A stretch of 64,000 nucleotides of DNA from contig CBDFKK010000008.1 of NCBI GenBank assembly GCA_965248815.1, positions 2,046,001 to 2,110,000 on the forward strand, written 5' to 3'. This stretch comes from CBDFKK01 sp965248815. Its GTDB lineage: Bacteria; Pseudomonadota; Alphaproteobacteria; SMXP01. Both the position numbers and the translations under genes were made by a program. Shown piece by piece: positions 44,850 to 53,739 of the stretch. Each line of letters begins with the position of its first letter. Position 1 is the stretch's first letter. The notes beneath the pieces are model-generated. The model worked only from the letters and a program-made list of their open reading frames with translations. It made no database searches and had not been told where the DNA came from.

Positions 44850-45755
44850 TTAACGGTCACCGTCTTTAGCCGCCTCTGCCGCGTCACGGGCCAAGTCCGC
44901 TTCAGCCTCAGCCATTGCCGCTTTGTTGTTCGCAACAGCACTCTCGAAATCCATGCCTTCCATATCGGACATTTTGATCTCGCTGAACGTGCTGACGGTT
45001 TTATACAAAAAGTCGTCCGACTCGACTTGATCCAGAAGCCATGCAGCGGAATCCGCATAGGTCACGACCCGCTGACTGGGGACCGGCTCACCGTCGACCG
45101 CCAATAGCAAATTTCCCCGCGCCGGCTCAATGACGAGCTGACCGGGCCGCCAGATGATGTAATCGAGCCCACTTGCCTTTGTGATCCCCTCCATCTTGAG
45201 CATGTCGAGATAGGGACCGCGTAAATTAAAAAGCCAAATACGGTCGTCGACGGGTTCAGTGCTCTCGGTCGTATAGCGCTCGGCCACGTGTGGCGCGGCC
45301 ATTGATGTCGTCACGATGAGGCGCGTGTTGCCCTTAGCCTTCATGGCCTCAATGATGTTCGTTGTCCCTTGGGAATAAATATCCGTCTCCGGCATAGGAA
45401 TGGATGGATCTTGCCGGCCACCATAGAGCGAAATCACGACTTCGCTGCCGTCGCCTGAAAGCGCCGCTTCAATGGAGGCTTTGTCGTAGACGTCGCCCTT
45501 GACCACCGTCAAACGCGGATGACTGGCATAACGCACCCGGTAAGGCCGGCGCGCCAGCGCAACAACTTCATGTCCACGCCACAAAGCTTGCGGAATCAAA
45601 TCGTTCGCCGTGCGCGCCGTGCCACCAATGACCACAACGGTGACGCCCGACGGTTCGGTCCCATCATGCGCTACAGCACCTGTTGAGAATACTTGGACCA
45701 GCAGGGCGACCATGCCGGTCAAAAGTGCGGCCACGTAAGAATTTCCTAATCTCAT
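44850..45755 (-). CDS. Exported NmrA/SDR-like NAD(P)-binding protein
   Basis: 301 residues. A clear N-terminal signal (YVAALLTGMVALLVQVFSTGAVA) precedes an atypical SDR fold: VTVVVIGGTARTANDLIPQALWRGHEVVALAR, VKGDVYDKASIEAAL, and the NmrA-like RGPYLDMLKMEGITKASGLDYIIWRPGQL. The nucleotide loop is GGTARTAN, in place of the GxxGxxG of the family. A Rossmann protein exported to the periplasm is uncommon, since NAD(P)H is cytosolic. The C-terminal tail is Ala/Asp/Lys-rich. It forms a likely operon with the 43838-44755 gene. Confidence 0.75.
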   Translation of the reverse strand: MRLGNSYVAALLTGMVALLVQVFSTGAVAHDGTEPSGVTVVVIGGTARTANDLIPQALWRGHEVVALARRPYRVRYASHPRLTVVKGDVYDKASIEAALSGDGSEVVISLYGGRQDPSIPMPETDIYSQGTTNIIEAMKAKGNTRLIVTTSMAAPHVAERYTTESTEPVDDRIWLFNLRGPYLDMLKMEGITKASGLDYIIWRPGQLVIEPARGNLLLAVDGEPVPSQRVVTYADSAAWLLDQVESDDFLYKTVSTFSEIKMSDMEGMDFESAVANNKAAMAEAEADLARDAAEAAKDGDR

Positions 45756-45911
45756 GAAACTTGTCCTTCCTCTGCTGCGAGACTTCCAAAGTCTAGCCTA
45801 TATTGCGCGGCCATTGAACCGGCGTCTCCGGACGAGGCCGCTGCGAGGCCGTAGGGGATGTCTTAATTCTTTTGGGATTTCATGAACCTCTCATGCTCCA
45901 GGAGATAGCTC

Positions 45912-46394
45912 ATGAAGTGGCTGATTAGGTGGATCGAAGGGCTGTTTCGGCGCCAGGGCATCAAAACCTACGCCGGCGAGCTAGGGCCGTTGCTGGAAAA
46001 GCGATACGGCCGGCGAAAGACCTATAACGCCGAACAGATCCGCAAATCGTCCGAAGACGGGCGCTTGCCCCCGGCCTACATTTGCTACGGCTTTGCACTT
46101 TTCTTGGATCGGGCAGATTTTGACCGGGTGCAGAAAGAGCGCGGCGAAGACAGCATTGCCGAGCTTTGCCGTCAGGAAGGCATCGCTCAGGGCATGTATT
46201 ACACCTGGTCGAAGGAGTTTCTTGAAGCTGGCAAGAAGCGGCTGGCAGGCGATACGGCGCGGGCCGCTAATACTGGTGAGGTGAAGGACTTACGGCGCGA
46301 AGCGCAAGACCTCAAGGAAGTCGTTGCCGAACAAGCGTTGGAACTGCGCCTTCTGAAAAAAAGCATGATCGGGGATGGGGAGGATATCGAATGA
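45912..46394 (+). pseudogene. Chimeric ORF: host gene 5' part fused to IS3 OrfA 3' part
   Basis: The first 79 codons (MKWLIRWIEGLFRRQGIKTY ... FDRVQKERGE) are the start of a small host protein. At 46150 the sequence switches in frame to IS3 OrfA (DSIAELCRQEGIAQGMYYTWS ... LKKSMIGDGEDIE). The join lies in a shared GCGCGGCGA-type word. AGGAG precedes the ATG. The host protein is unknown to me; it may belong to a small uncharacterised family with YGRRKTYNAEQIRKSSEDG. The fusion loses the OrfA helix-turn-helix start but keeps its zipper. Confidence 0.75.
45932..46149. repeat. 218-bp direct repeat, left arm (host gene segment)
   Basis: Identical to 47446-47663 as far as I can read, flanking IS copy 2. 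It is far longer than the 3-4 bp target duplications of IS3 elements. Confidence 0.85.
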
Positions 46395-47445
46395 GATATC
46401 CTGCATCCGAGAAGGCCGAGATCATCGGACTGGTTGAGCAATCACATCTGCCAGTTAAACGCACGCTGGATACACTCGGCATTCCACGGACAACATTCTA
46501 TCGCTGGTACGATCAGTATCAAACTGGCGGTGTGGAAGCGCTGGAAGATCGGTCTCCAAAGCCGGGACGGGTATGGAACCGTATTCCCGATGACGTTCGA
46601 GACAAGATCGTTGATCTAGCGCTTGAAGAGCCTGAGTTGTCGCCGCGCGAGCTGGCTGTCAGGTTCACCGATACGCAAGGCTACTTCGTATCTGAAGCTT
46701 CGGTGTATCGCCTGCTCAAGGCTCTGGATCTGATCACCAGCCCAGCCTTTGTTGTCATCAAGGCGGCTGACGAGTTTACAGACAAGACCACGGCGCCAAA
46801 TCAAATGTGGCAGACAGACTTCACCTATCTCAAGGTCATCGGCTGGGGCTGGTTTTACCTGTCGACGATCCTGGATGACTTCTCGCGCTATATCATTGCG
46901 TGGAAACTCTGCACCACGATGAGGGTTGAGGACGTTACCGAAACGCTGGAAGCAGCTCTCGCCGAATCCGGGCTCGATCAAGTTAATGTCGTTCACAAGC
47001 CGCGCCTGCTGTCCGACAATGGCCCGTCTTATATTGCTGGCGATCTTGCTGACTGGATGGATGATCAAGGCATGAAGCATGTACGCGGTGCGCCTTATCA
47101 TCCGCAGACGCAAGGCAAAATTGAGCGTTGGCATCAGACGCTCAAGAACCGCATCTTGCTGCAAAACTATTATCTGCCTGGCGACCTGGAAGCGCAGATC
47201 GAAGACTTCGTCGGCCACTACAACCACCAGCGATATCACGAGAGCCTGAAGAACCTCACGCCTGCCGACGTCTACTTCGGGCGCGGCCAAACTATTCTAT
47301 TGCAAAGAGAAAGGATTAAACGAAAAACAATCGAACACCGGCGCTTGCAACACCGCAAAGCCGCTGCTTAAATTGAAACAACAGATGAGCCAAAGACTCA
47401 GCTTGCTCAAATCGAAATCTGTTCCAATTTATCTGACGACGGACA
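46150..47445 (+). mobile_element. IS3-family insertion sequence, copy 2, left end missing
   Basis: The element lacks its left terminal repeat and the 5' part of orfA; by alignment with copy 1, 217 bp are absent. The right end is intact (complement TGTCCGTCGTCAG). In the place of the missing 217 bp stands a 218-bp host segment, so the total length from 45932 to 47445 (1514) almost equals a whole IS (1513). Confidence 0.85.
46391..47371 (+). CDS. IS3-family OrfB (DDE transposase), copy 2
   Basis: 326 residues, co-linear with the copy 1 OrfB. All three catalytic acids are retained (QTDFTYLKV, LLSDNGPSYIAGDLADW, GKIERWHQTLKNRILLQ). It overlaps the chimeric ORF by ATGA. With the left IS end gone, the element should not move by itself, but the enzyme might act on copy 1. 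Confidence 0.88.
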   Translation: MRYPASEKAEIIGLVEQSHLPVKRTLDTLGIPRTTFYRWYDQYQTGGVEALEDRSPKPGRVWNRIPDDVRDKIVDLALEEPELSPRELAVRFTDTQGYFVSEASVYRLLKALDLITSPAFVVIKAADEFTDKTTAPNQMWQTDFTYLKVIGWGWFYLSTILDDFSRYIIAWKLCTTMRVEDVTETLEAALAESGLDQVNVVHKPRLLSDNGPSYIAGDLADWMDDQGMKHVRGAPYHPQTQGKIERWHQTLKNRILLQNYYLPGDLEAQIEDFVGHYNHQRYHESLKNLTPADVYFGRGQTILLQRERIKRKTIEHRRLQHRKAAA

Positions 47446-47827
47446 GATCGAAGGGCTGTTTCGGCGCCAGGGCATCAAAACCTACGCCGGCGAGCTAGGG
47501 CCGTTGCTGGAAAAGCGATACGGCCGGCGAAAGACCTATAACGCCGAACAGATCCGCAAATCGTCCGAAGACGGGCGCTTGCCCCCGGCCTACATTTGCT
47601 ACGGCTTTGCACTTTTCTTGGATCGGGCAGATTTTGACCGGGTGCAGAAAGAGCGCGGCGAAGTCTGCGACTACGATGCCATGCGTCAAGACATCGGCAA
47701 CACGTGCTTTGCAGGCGACGAGGCGTTCTCAACTGAAGACGCTTTGACCTACGGCGAGACGCACACCAGCGGTTCTGACTTTACTGATTCAGATTTCGAT
47801 GCGGCTACCGACGTCGGAGGCGACTAA
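47446..47827 (+). pseudogene. 3' part of the IS-interrupted host gene
   Basis: It begins with the repeated 218 bp and continues with the true C-terminus of the host protein (VCDYDAMRQDIGNTCFAGDE ... DFDAATDVGGD). It lacks the first seven codons, which are only at 45912. Joining 45912-46149 with 47664-47827 gives an intact 133-residue protein: basic N-terminus, acidic Asp/Thr-rich tail. The family is not recognised with confidence. Confidence 0.75.
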
Positions 47828-47838
47828 GTCTACTCCCG

Positions 47839-49302
47839 TTATTCGGCAGGGGCCTGGCGCTGCTTAGATGCACTTGCCGTCGTCGTAGCTGCACTTTGCC
47901 CTGCGCCGTAAACCTCTTCACCTGCCACAGCAACGGGCTCGGCTTTAAACGCCGCGCCGCTCATCCATTCGCGCAAACTGCGTTGCCCGACAAGATCGGG
48001 CCCAGGTGCAAAGATCCGCATCATGATCGCCGCGACAAACAATAAGGTTTGATACGCACCCGCAACTACAAACGGTGCCCATGGGCCCCAGGCGTCGAAC
48101 AATCTCCCGCCGATGAGCGACAAGGTTAGAATGCCTAATGCCCCGAACATGCCGCTCATGGCGATGACCGTACCGCGCTCCTTCAGTGGCGCTTCTTGTC
48201 CGACCAGCGCAATGGACGCCTTGATCATAAAGCTCGTTCCCAAGCTTATAATGATAAAGAACGGCAACATGTTGAAATCCAAAGGCGAGGTTATAATGCC
48301 CATGGACAAATACCCGGCGGACGCAAAACCCAAAGCAATCGAAATAGCGGTGACGCGATTGATTTTGTCGATAAACCAGCCAAAGAAAGGCGAGATGACA
48401 AAACTAACGGTCGTCATGAGCCCCAGCATGAGGCCAAAGCGTGCCATAGATCCCGCCGAGTCGAGGCCCTGTGTTCTGCCATCATGCAGTGCCCACAAGA
48501 CAAGAAACATACCCTTGATCACCATATCGGAGCGCGCCGCGAACGCGCTTGCATAAGACAAGGCAATTCTAGGATTCTTGCCAGCCTTCAATCCATTGAC
48601 GACTAATACTTTAGTTTTCAACCGATCTTTTAGTGCGACCGGCGTTCCGTCTTTTAGTCCCAATTGGCAAATCAAGGCGGCAGTAAGAGCGAGACCTGTG
48701 ACAAACAAAAACGTCACCTGTCCGGCCGCTACCGGATCAAAGTCTTGGGCTTTCAGGAGATGAGGGATGCGCGCGATGCCCGTCGACATCATCACTGTCC
48801 CTGCCGTATTGCACATGCTGGTCAGGCCGATCAAAAGCCCACGTGATTTTTCTTGCGGATAATCGTTAGATATGGTCGCCATCATGGCAGCGCACGCCGC
48901 CAACCCAACGCCATAAACCATCCGGTAAGCTAAGAGTTCGCCTGCGGTTGTCGCGAACGGATAGAGTCCGTAGCCCAAGCCAATGATGATCAAACCAAAG
49001 ACGAAGACCGGCCGCCGTCCGATGCGATCCGACAACACACCCATGGGCCCCATCAAAAAGATCGAGATGATCTCGGTCCAAAACGTCAGATCGCCGGACA
49101 ACGTCCCTTGTTGGCCCCTCGGAATGCCAAGATGTTCTTCCAAAATGTAGGCATTCATAAAACTCATGCCCGTAAACAAGGACACCATGATGAACGCGCC
49201 GTAAAGCTTGGTGGCGACGTTTGCCCGGCTGATCCCGGGCGTTAAATGAATGGGTGGTAAAAAGTAGAGTGGGAAGGTTTGGGTTTTCTCGTTGACCGCC
49301 AT
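47839..49302 (-). CDS. MFS transporter (12 TM)
   Basis: 487 residues. The signature loop GVLSDRIGRRPVFVFGLIII after TM2 and a second FGWFIDKINRVTAISIAL are seen. Long N- and C-terminal cytoplasmic tails, the latter rich in Ala/Thr. Resembles the 60429 porter (PQEKSRGLLIGLTSM / YAEERSRGKFVAVAVL), so the two are probably paralogues. The start at ATG 49302 has AAAGGAC in front; the frame opens 15 codons earlier. Substrate unknown. Confidence 0.85.
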   Translation of the reverse strand: MAVNEKTQTFPLYFLPPIHLTPGISRANVATKLYGAFIMVSLFTGMSFMNAYILEEHLGIPRGQQGTLSGDLTFWTEIISIFLMGPMGVLSDRIGRRPVFVFGLIIIGLGYGLYPFATTAGELLAYRMVYGVGLAACAAMMATISNDYPQEKSRGLLIGLTSMCNTAGTVMMSTGIARIPHLLKAQDFDPVAAGQVTFLFVTGLALTAALICQLGLKDGTPVALKDRLKTKVLVVNGLKAGKNPRIALSYASAFAARSDMVIKGMFLVLWALHDGRTQGLDSAGSMARFGLMLGLMTTVSFVISPFFGWFIDKINRVTAISIALGFASAGYLSMGIITSPLDFNMLPFFIIISLGTSFMIKASIALVGQEAPLKERGTVIAMSGMFGALGILTLSLIGGRLFDAWGPWAPFVVAGAYQTLLFVAAIMMRIFAPGPDLVGQRSLREWMSGAAFKAEPVAVAGEEVYGAGQSAATTTASASKQRQAPAE

Positions 49303-49550
49303 GGCGTGTCCTTTTTCCGTTTCAGGAACAAACGTCCCGAACTCCAAAAGAGTGTAGGAGGGCCGGTCAAACCGAACAAGCGATCAATGAACGGCGCGCT
49401 CGGGTTTCGACCCCCTGCCCAATCGTTGGTTTCCGCCTTTGGGCCTTGGTATCGCCCAACCGTCTCCCGATATCGATCTGGTGCACGCCGAATGCGCACG
49501 CCATACTGAAGCGAAGCTTTCGTCTCGAGTTTGAAGTTGAGGGAAAAGTC

Positions 49551-50087
49551 GTGTTTCGACGGTTCTTAAGAATACTCTTCAAAAGAGAAAGGCCCCGCGT
49601 CTATCTTGGGACCATCACGGTCGTGCCCAGAGCGGACTTCAAAAGATACTTTGAGCACGACTACCCATATCCTATTCCCGTTGCCAATTTAGAGAGTGAG
49701 GAAAAAATAACGGACGGTCTTGCTGAAATTTTTGCGCTTCCATTAGCCTCTGAGGCTCAGAGTCCAACTTCGTCGGATCTTGTGCTGGATGTCGTCGTCC
49801 CGCATTTCCAACTGGGCCATGTTATTCTTGAAGACCTTGGTAAATTTCCTCTATTTCTTTTTTGGCGGCCGCGTATTGAAGTGCGCTCGCGGCTACGCAG
49901 CTTCAAAACTCAAAAACCGATCGCAACCTTTGCCGTAAAAGAAAAACTTCCGTGGGGGGAATTCGTCAAGCAATCAACCAGAGTAAAGTTTGTCCCTATA
50001 TTGTCACTTCGTAGACAAGCGGACATGGACAATCTCTTGAATCAAGCCTGCGTCAGGTTGATCAAGAAGATGGTCGCAAAGATCTAA
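49551..50087 (+). CDS. Hypothetical protein, about 178 residues
   Basis: Unknown family. GTG 49551 is chosen because GAGGGA precedes it by seven bases; the frame is open back to a TTG at 49446. N-terminus is basic (FRRFLRILFKRERPRVYLG); the middle has VLDVVVPHFQLGHVILEDLGKFPLFLFWRPRIEVRSRL. No signal or clear membrane helix. It precedes the phosphatase gene by about 100 bases. Confidence 0.5.
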   Translation: MFRRFLRILFKRERPRVYLGTITVVPRADFKRYFEHDYPYPIPVANLESEEKITDGLAEIFALPLASEAQSPTSSDLVLDVVVPHFQLGHVILEDLGKFPLFLFWRPRIEVRSRLRSFKTQKPIATFAVKEKLPWGEFVKQSTRVKFVPILSLRRQADMDNLLNQACVRLIKKMVAKI

Positions 50088-50186
50088 AGTACGCATTTCC
50101 ACCAAACGAAAGTCATTAATATCCTGCTGGCGCAGCGCAATAGCCCGGGCCATACTGCGCGAACTTTTGTTAAGGGATCGCCGGGG

Positions 50187-51053
50187 ATGAAGGCCAAATA
50201 TTTTTTGCTTGTTGCTGTTTGCGGGTTGGGCCTTGCTGCCTTTGAGCGCGCGTCGGAAAATACTGTCGACCGTTCGCGCGTCATCGAGCTTGAGGGCGCG
50301 CGAAACTTTCGCGATATCGGCGGTTATGAGACGGCGGACGGGCGCACGGTCAAGTGGGGCGAGATCTATCGCTCCGACAAACTTTCCGATTTGACAGCGG
50401 CCGATTACGAGACGCTCGACGACATCGACCTTGAGACCATTGTCGATTTCCGCTCCGACGCCGAACGGGCCGACGCGCAAACCGTTTGGGGCAACAATGA
50501 CGATCCGGAAATCCTGAACTTATCCATCGGTGACAATGCCGCCGACTGGTCGAGCACATTGTCGCGGCAACTCCAATCGGGTGATTTCACCAAAGAACAA
50601 ATCACCGATACGTTCATCGACATGTACCGCGCCATGCCAATTGACGCGGCGGAGCAATACAAAACCATGTTTGCGCGGCTTGCCGATGGCGAACACCGGC
50701 CGCTCTTGATGCATTGCACGGCGGGCAAAGATCGCACCGGCGTCGGCACGGCTCTCATATTATCGGCGCTTGGTGTTTCCCGTGAAACGATCATGGCAGA
50801 CTTTCTGTTGACGAATGACGTTGCAGACGTGGATCGGGCGCTGCCGTTTGTTGCCGCCGGCTTCAGTAAACGTGCCGGTCACGAAATCGAGCCTGAAACC
50901 CTGCGGCCCTTGGTGGGTGTCGATGCCGCCTATCTCGAAACCACGTTCGAGACCATCGACGCCGAATACGGGTCCGTTGATGCATATTTGGACGAGGCGC
51001 TCGGCGTGACGCCGGACGTTCGCACGGCGCTCCAAAAATCTCTGCTCGATTAA
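50187..51053 (+). CDS. Exported tyrosine-specific protein phosphatase family protein
   Basis: 288 residues. Short N-terminal signal (YFLLVAVCGLGLAAF), then LEGARNFRDIGGYETADGR, typical of the Tyr_phosphatase_3 group. The P-loop C-x5-R is HCTAGKDRTGVGTALIL, with Cys nucleophile and Arg intact. It hydrolyses phosphate esters, perhaps in the periplasm. The MFS gene follows after three bases, so they are almost certainly co-transcribed. Confidence 0.87.
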   Translation: MKAKYFLLVAVCGLGLAAFERASENTVDRSRVIELEGARNFRDIGGYETADGRTVKWGEIYRSDKLSDLTAADYETLDDIDLETIVDFRSDAERADAQTVWGNNDDPEILNLSIGDNAADWSSTLSRQLQSGDFTKEQITDTFIDMYRAMPIDAAEQYKTMFARLADGEHRPLLMHCTAGKDRTGVGTALILSALGVSRETIMADFLLTNDVADVDRALPFVAAGFSKRAGHEIEPETLRPLVGVDAAYLETTFETIDAEYGSVDAYLDEALGVTPDVRTALQKSLLD

Positions 51054-51056
51054 AAG

Positions 51057-52448
51057 ATGACGAGCGATCCCCACATTGAGGCCCGGCCGCTTACAGTTAG
51101 AGAGCTCATCGCCTATAGCGGCCTTTCCATTCCCTTGCAGGCCTTGCTCGTTCCTTTGATCGTATTTCTGCCGCCTTTTTACGCGACCGAAATGGGATTG
51201 AGCCTGACGGCTGTGGGCGCGGTCTTTTTTGTGGCGCGGTTGTGGGATGCGATCAGCGATCCGATTATCGGCGGCTTGTCCGACCGGACTAAATCCCGCT
51301 TCGGTCCGCGGCGGCCATGGATCTTTATCGGCACGCCGTTCTTAATGGGGCTCACGTGGTTGCTGCTGGTGCCGCAATTCGAAGTCAACTTTGTTTCCCT
51401 CAGTGTGCTGATCTTCACCTTCTATGTCTTTTGGACTGCGGTCTTTATTCCCTACCAATCTTGGGGCGCAGAGGTAACGCCCGACTATGACGAGCGGGCG
51501 CGCGTTACCGCGTTTCGCGAAGGCGGCACCGTGATCGGCATTCTCCTCGGCATGGGCGTGCCGCTCTTGTTACTCGATCCCGTCACCGCGCCGATCCGTG
51601 ATGTTATTTGGCCAGACGGACTGCCCCTCGACAATTCGCTGGGATCGCTTCTGCGCGTCATGGCCTCCACGGTCGTAATTCTTCTTCCCATAATGGCGCT
51701 CATGGCTTGTACGTTTGCGCCCGCGCCCGACTTCGCTTCGACCCAAACCATCGAGTGGCGCCAATCGTTGAGCGTTCTCAAACGCAACAAAACTTTTCAG
51801 CGCTTGTTCATTGGATACTTATCCGCACAGCTCGGCTTTTTGTGTTTTCTCGCGACGGTTCAGCTCTTTGTCACCAAGGGCCTGATGCTTCAAGAATTTT
51901 TGCTGCTCGTTTTTCTGCAACATGTGGTAGCCATCGTGACGGTGCCCGCTTGGATCTGGGCTTCGGGAAAGATTGGCAAACATCGCGCCTATTGCGCCTC
52001 GATCGGCTTCATGATGGCCGGCTTTATAGGCTTCCTATTTATTCCCACCGGCAATTTGCAAGCCGCGATCATCGTCTTCATGTTTCACGGCATTGGCGCC
52101 AGCGGAAAACTCATTTTGCCGTCCGCCATCGCTGCTGACACCGTCGACTACGACACCCTGCAAACCGGCACGCGGGAAGCGGGCAGCCATTTGGCGCTGT
52201 TGAACCTTGCCAACAAAGTGACCTTTGCGCTTTCGGTGGGAATTACGTACCCGCTGCTTGCGCTTGCGGGTTTTGATCCCAACGGCGAGAACTCACCGGC
52301 CACGATCAATGCCCTCATGGCGATCACGGTCGGGCTGCCGTTTTGTGTCATGGCTATCGGTGTTGCCGTAATGTGGAATTTTCCGCTGACGAAAGAGCGC
52401 CACGCCGAAATCCGCGCCCAGCTCGCAGAAAGACAGGCTGCGGAGTAA
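51057..52448 (+). CDS. MFS transporter, GPH (MelB-like) family
   Basis: 463 residues, about 12 TM. The GPH signature RLWDAISDPIIGGLSDRTKSRFGPRRPWIFIG is present. Four-base spacing from the phosphatase stop suggests that uptake and dephosphorylation are linked, for example removal of a phosphate group outside followed by import. That is inference. It is a paralogue of the 36248 symporter. Confidence 0.87.
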   Translation: MTSDPHIEARPLTVRELIAYSGLSIPLQALLVPLIVFLPPFYATEMGLSLTAVGAVFFVARLWDAISDPIIGGLSDRTKSRFGPRRPWIFIGTPFLMGLTWLLLVPQFEVNFVSLSVLIFTFYVFWTAVFIPYQSWGAEVTPDYDERARVTAFREGGTVIGILLGMGVPLLLLDPVTAPIRDVIWPDGLPLDNSLGSLLRVMASTVVILLPIMALMACTFAPAPDFASTQTIEWRQSLSVLKRNKTFQRLFIGYLSAQLGFLCFLATVQLFVTKGLMLQEFLLLVFLQHVVAIVTVPAWIWASGKIGKHRAYCASIGFMMAGFIGFLFIPTGNLQAAIIVFMFHGIGASGKLILPSAIAADTVDYDTLQTGTREAGSHLALLNLANKVTFALSVGITYPLLALAGFDPNGENSPATINALMAITVGLPFCVMAIGVAVMWNFPLTKERHAEIRAQLAERQAAE

Positions 52449-52472
52449 TTCTGATCCTGCGTGGTCTTTGTT

Positions 52473-52787
52473 ATGGCCAAGATGTCCTATTTCAATTGTC
52501 TGGCGCATGTTCTGCCTAAGAACGCGCGGTGTCCGTTAGACCCCGACGAACTTGGCGCTTATGTGGCCATCTACGGTTTGGCAATCGATATCGATGAATT
52601 TGAGGACTTGGCACGAGAGGAATTGGAGGATTACGAATTCATCGTTGATGAGCTTACCGATTTCTTCTTAGTCGATCCCGATGATGAAGACGAAGAAACG
52701 AGAAAGTTGTTGGAAAGCCTGACCGAGGAATCTCCAATCGTGTTTGGTACCTTCAACACTTACACTTCTGAACACGGCCCAAACTAG
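52473..52787 (+). CDS. Small acidic hypothetical protein
   Basis: About 104 residues, very acidic (LVDPDDEDEETRKLLESLTEE). The N-terminus KMSYFNCLAHVLPKNARCPLDPDELGAYVAIYGLAID is compact. No family recognised. Possible starts are 52473 and 52482. It lies 24 bases after the GPH symporter gene and may be its last operon member. Confidence 0.5.
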   Translation: MAKMSYFNCLAHVLPKNARCPLDPDELGAYVAIYGLAIDIDEFEDLAREELEDYEFIVDELTDFFLVDPDDEDEETRKLLESLTEESPIVFGTFNTYTSEHGPN

Positions 52788-52836
52788 TCCGTTCTCGGCG
52801 GCTATTGACTACAATTCTCTTTATTGAATCGGTACA

Positions 52837-52956
52837 CCCCCTCACCCCACCCCTCTCCCCCAAGGGGGAGAGGGGGCAAAAAGGCAATCGCTCTTATAAC
52901 TCGCCCCCTTTAGGGGGAGAGGTCGTCCCGAACAAAGTGAGGGACGGGTGAGGGGG
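52837..52956. repeat. Dispersed inverted-repeat element, family B, copy 2 (inverted)
   Basis: Ends CCCCCTCACC / GGTGAGGGGG, with CTCTCCCCC..GGGGGAGAG and the GTCCCGAACAAAGTGAGGGAC word near its right side. Orientation is opposite to 24957-25080. Confidence 0.75.
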
Positions 52957-52970
52957 TTCGGACGAAAGCC

Positions 52971-53729
52971 CTATTTAACGAATTGGCCGCCGTCGACATT
53001 GACTTCTATGCCGGTGACGTGGGAGGCGGCATCGGACGCCAGCCAGACCGCAGCGGCGCCCACATGTTTCGGCGCTCCCCATTCGCCCATGGGCACGCGC
53101 TCGACCATGCGGGGTTTGTATTCCTCAACATTTGGACCCATCACGTCGACCACACCTTCTGTCCAAATGAGGCCCGGGTGAATCGAATTGGCGCGGATCT
53201 TAACCGGCGCTCCCTCCGCGGCAGCAGCTTTGGTGAGCGCGGTCAGCGCGCCCTTGGCCGGACAATAGGCGACGCCACCGGGAACCGCTTTTTGTCCGCA
53301 CAAAGACGACATATTTATGATTGACCCGCTGCCGGCGGCGACTAAGTGAGGCCAGGCGTGCTTCATGCCGAGGAATGGGCCCTCCACGTCGACGCGAATT
53401 AGAAATTGGAAATTTTCGAGGGTCACTTTTTCAAGCGGCGCGACGATTGTGTCACCTGCATTGTTGAGCAACACGTCGATTTGGCCGAAGGATTCGATCG
53501 ACTTGTCGATGACGCGCCGCCAATCGTCTTCTTGGGTTACGTCCTGACGGACGAAGATGCACTCAGCGCCCAGCGCCGTGATCTGATCGACCGTTATTTG
53601 CCCGCGTTCTTCGTTGCGGCCGGTCGCAACGATTTTTGCCCCCTCTTGCGCCATTGAGATCGCGCAGCCCCGGCCAATGCCAGATGTTGCGCCGGTGACG
53701 ATGATGACTTTGCCTTCGAGTCGTTTCAT
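52971..53729 (-). CDS. Short-chain dehydrogenase/reductase
   Basis: 252 residues, classical SDR. Cofactor loop TGATSGIGRG, NNAG, catalytic Ser in INMSSLCG and YxxxK in YCPAKGAL. Third gene of a minus-strand operon after the SDR-like 53740-54486 and the flavin monooxygenase-like gene. GAGGACGGG precedes the ATG, the same sequence as before its neighbour. Substrate unknown. Confidence 0.9.
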   Translation of the reverse strand: MKRLEGKVIIVTGATSGIGRGCAISMAQEGAKIVATGRNEERGQITVDQITALGAECIFVRQDVTQEDDWRRVIDKSIESFGQIDVLLNNAGDTIVAPLEKVTLENFQFLIRVDVEGPFLGMKHAWPHLVAAGSGSIINMSSLCGQKAVPGGVAYCPAKGALTALTKAAAAEGAPVKIRANSIHPGLIWTEGVVDVMGPNVEEYKPRMVERVPMGEWGAPKHVGAAAVWLASDAASHVTGIEVNVDGGQFVK

Positions 53730-53739
53730 GAACCCGTCC

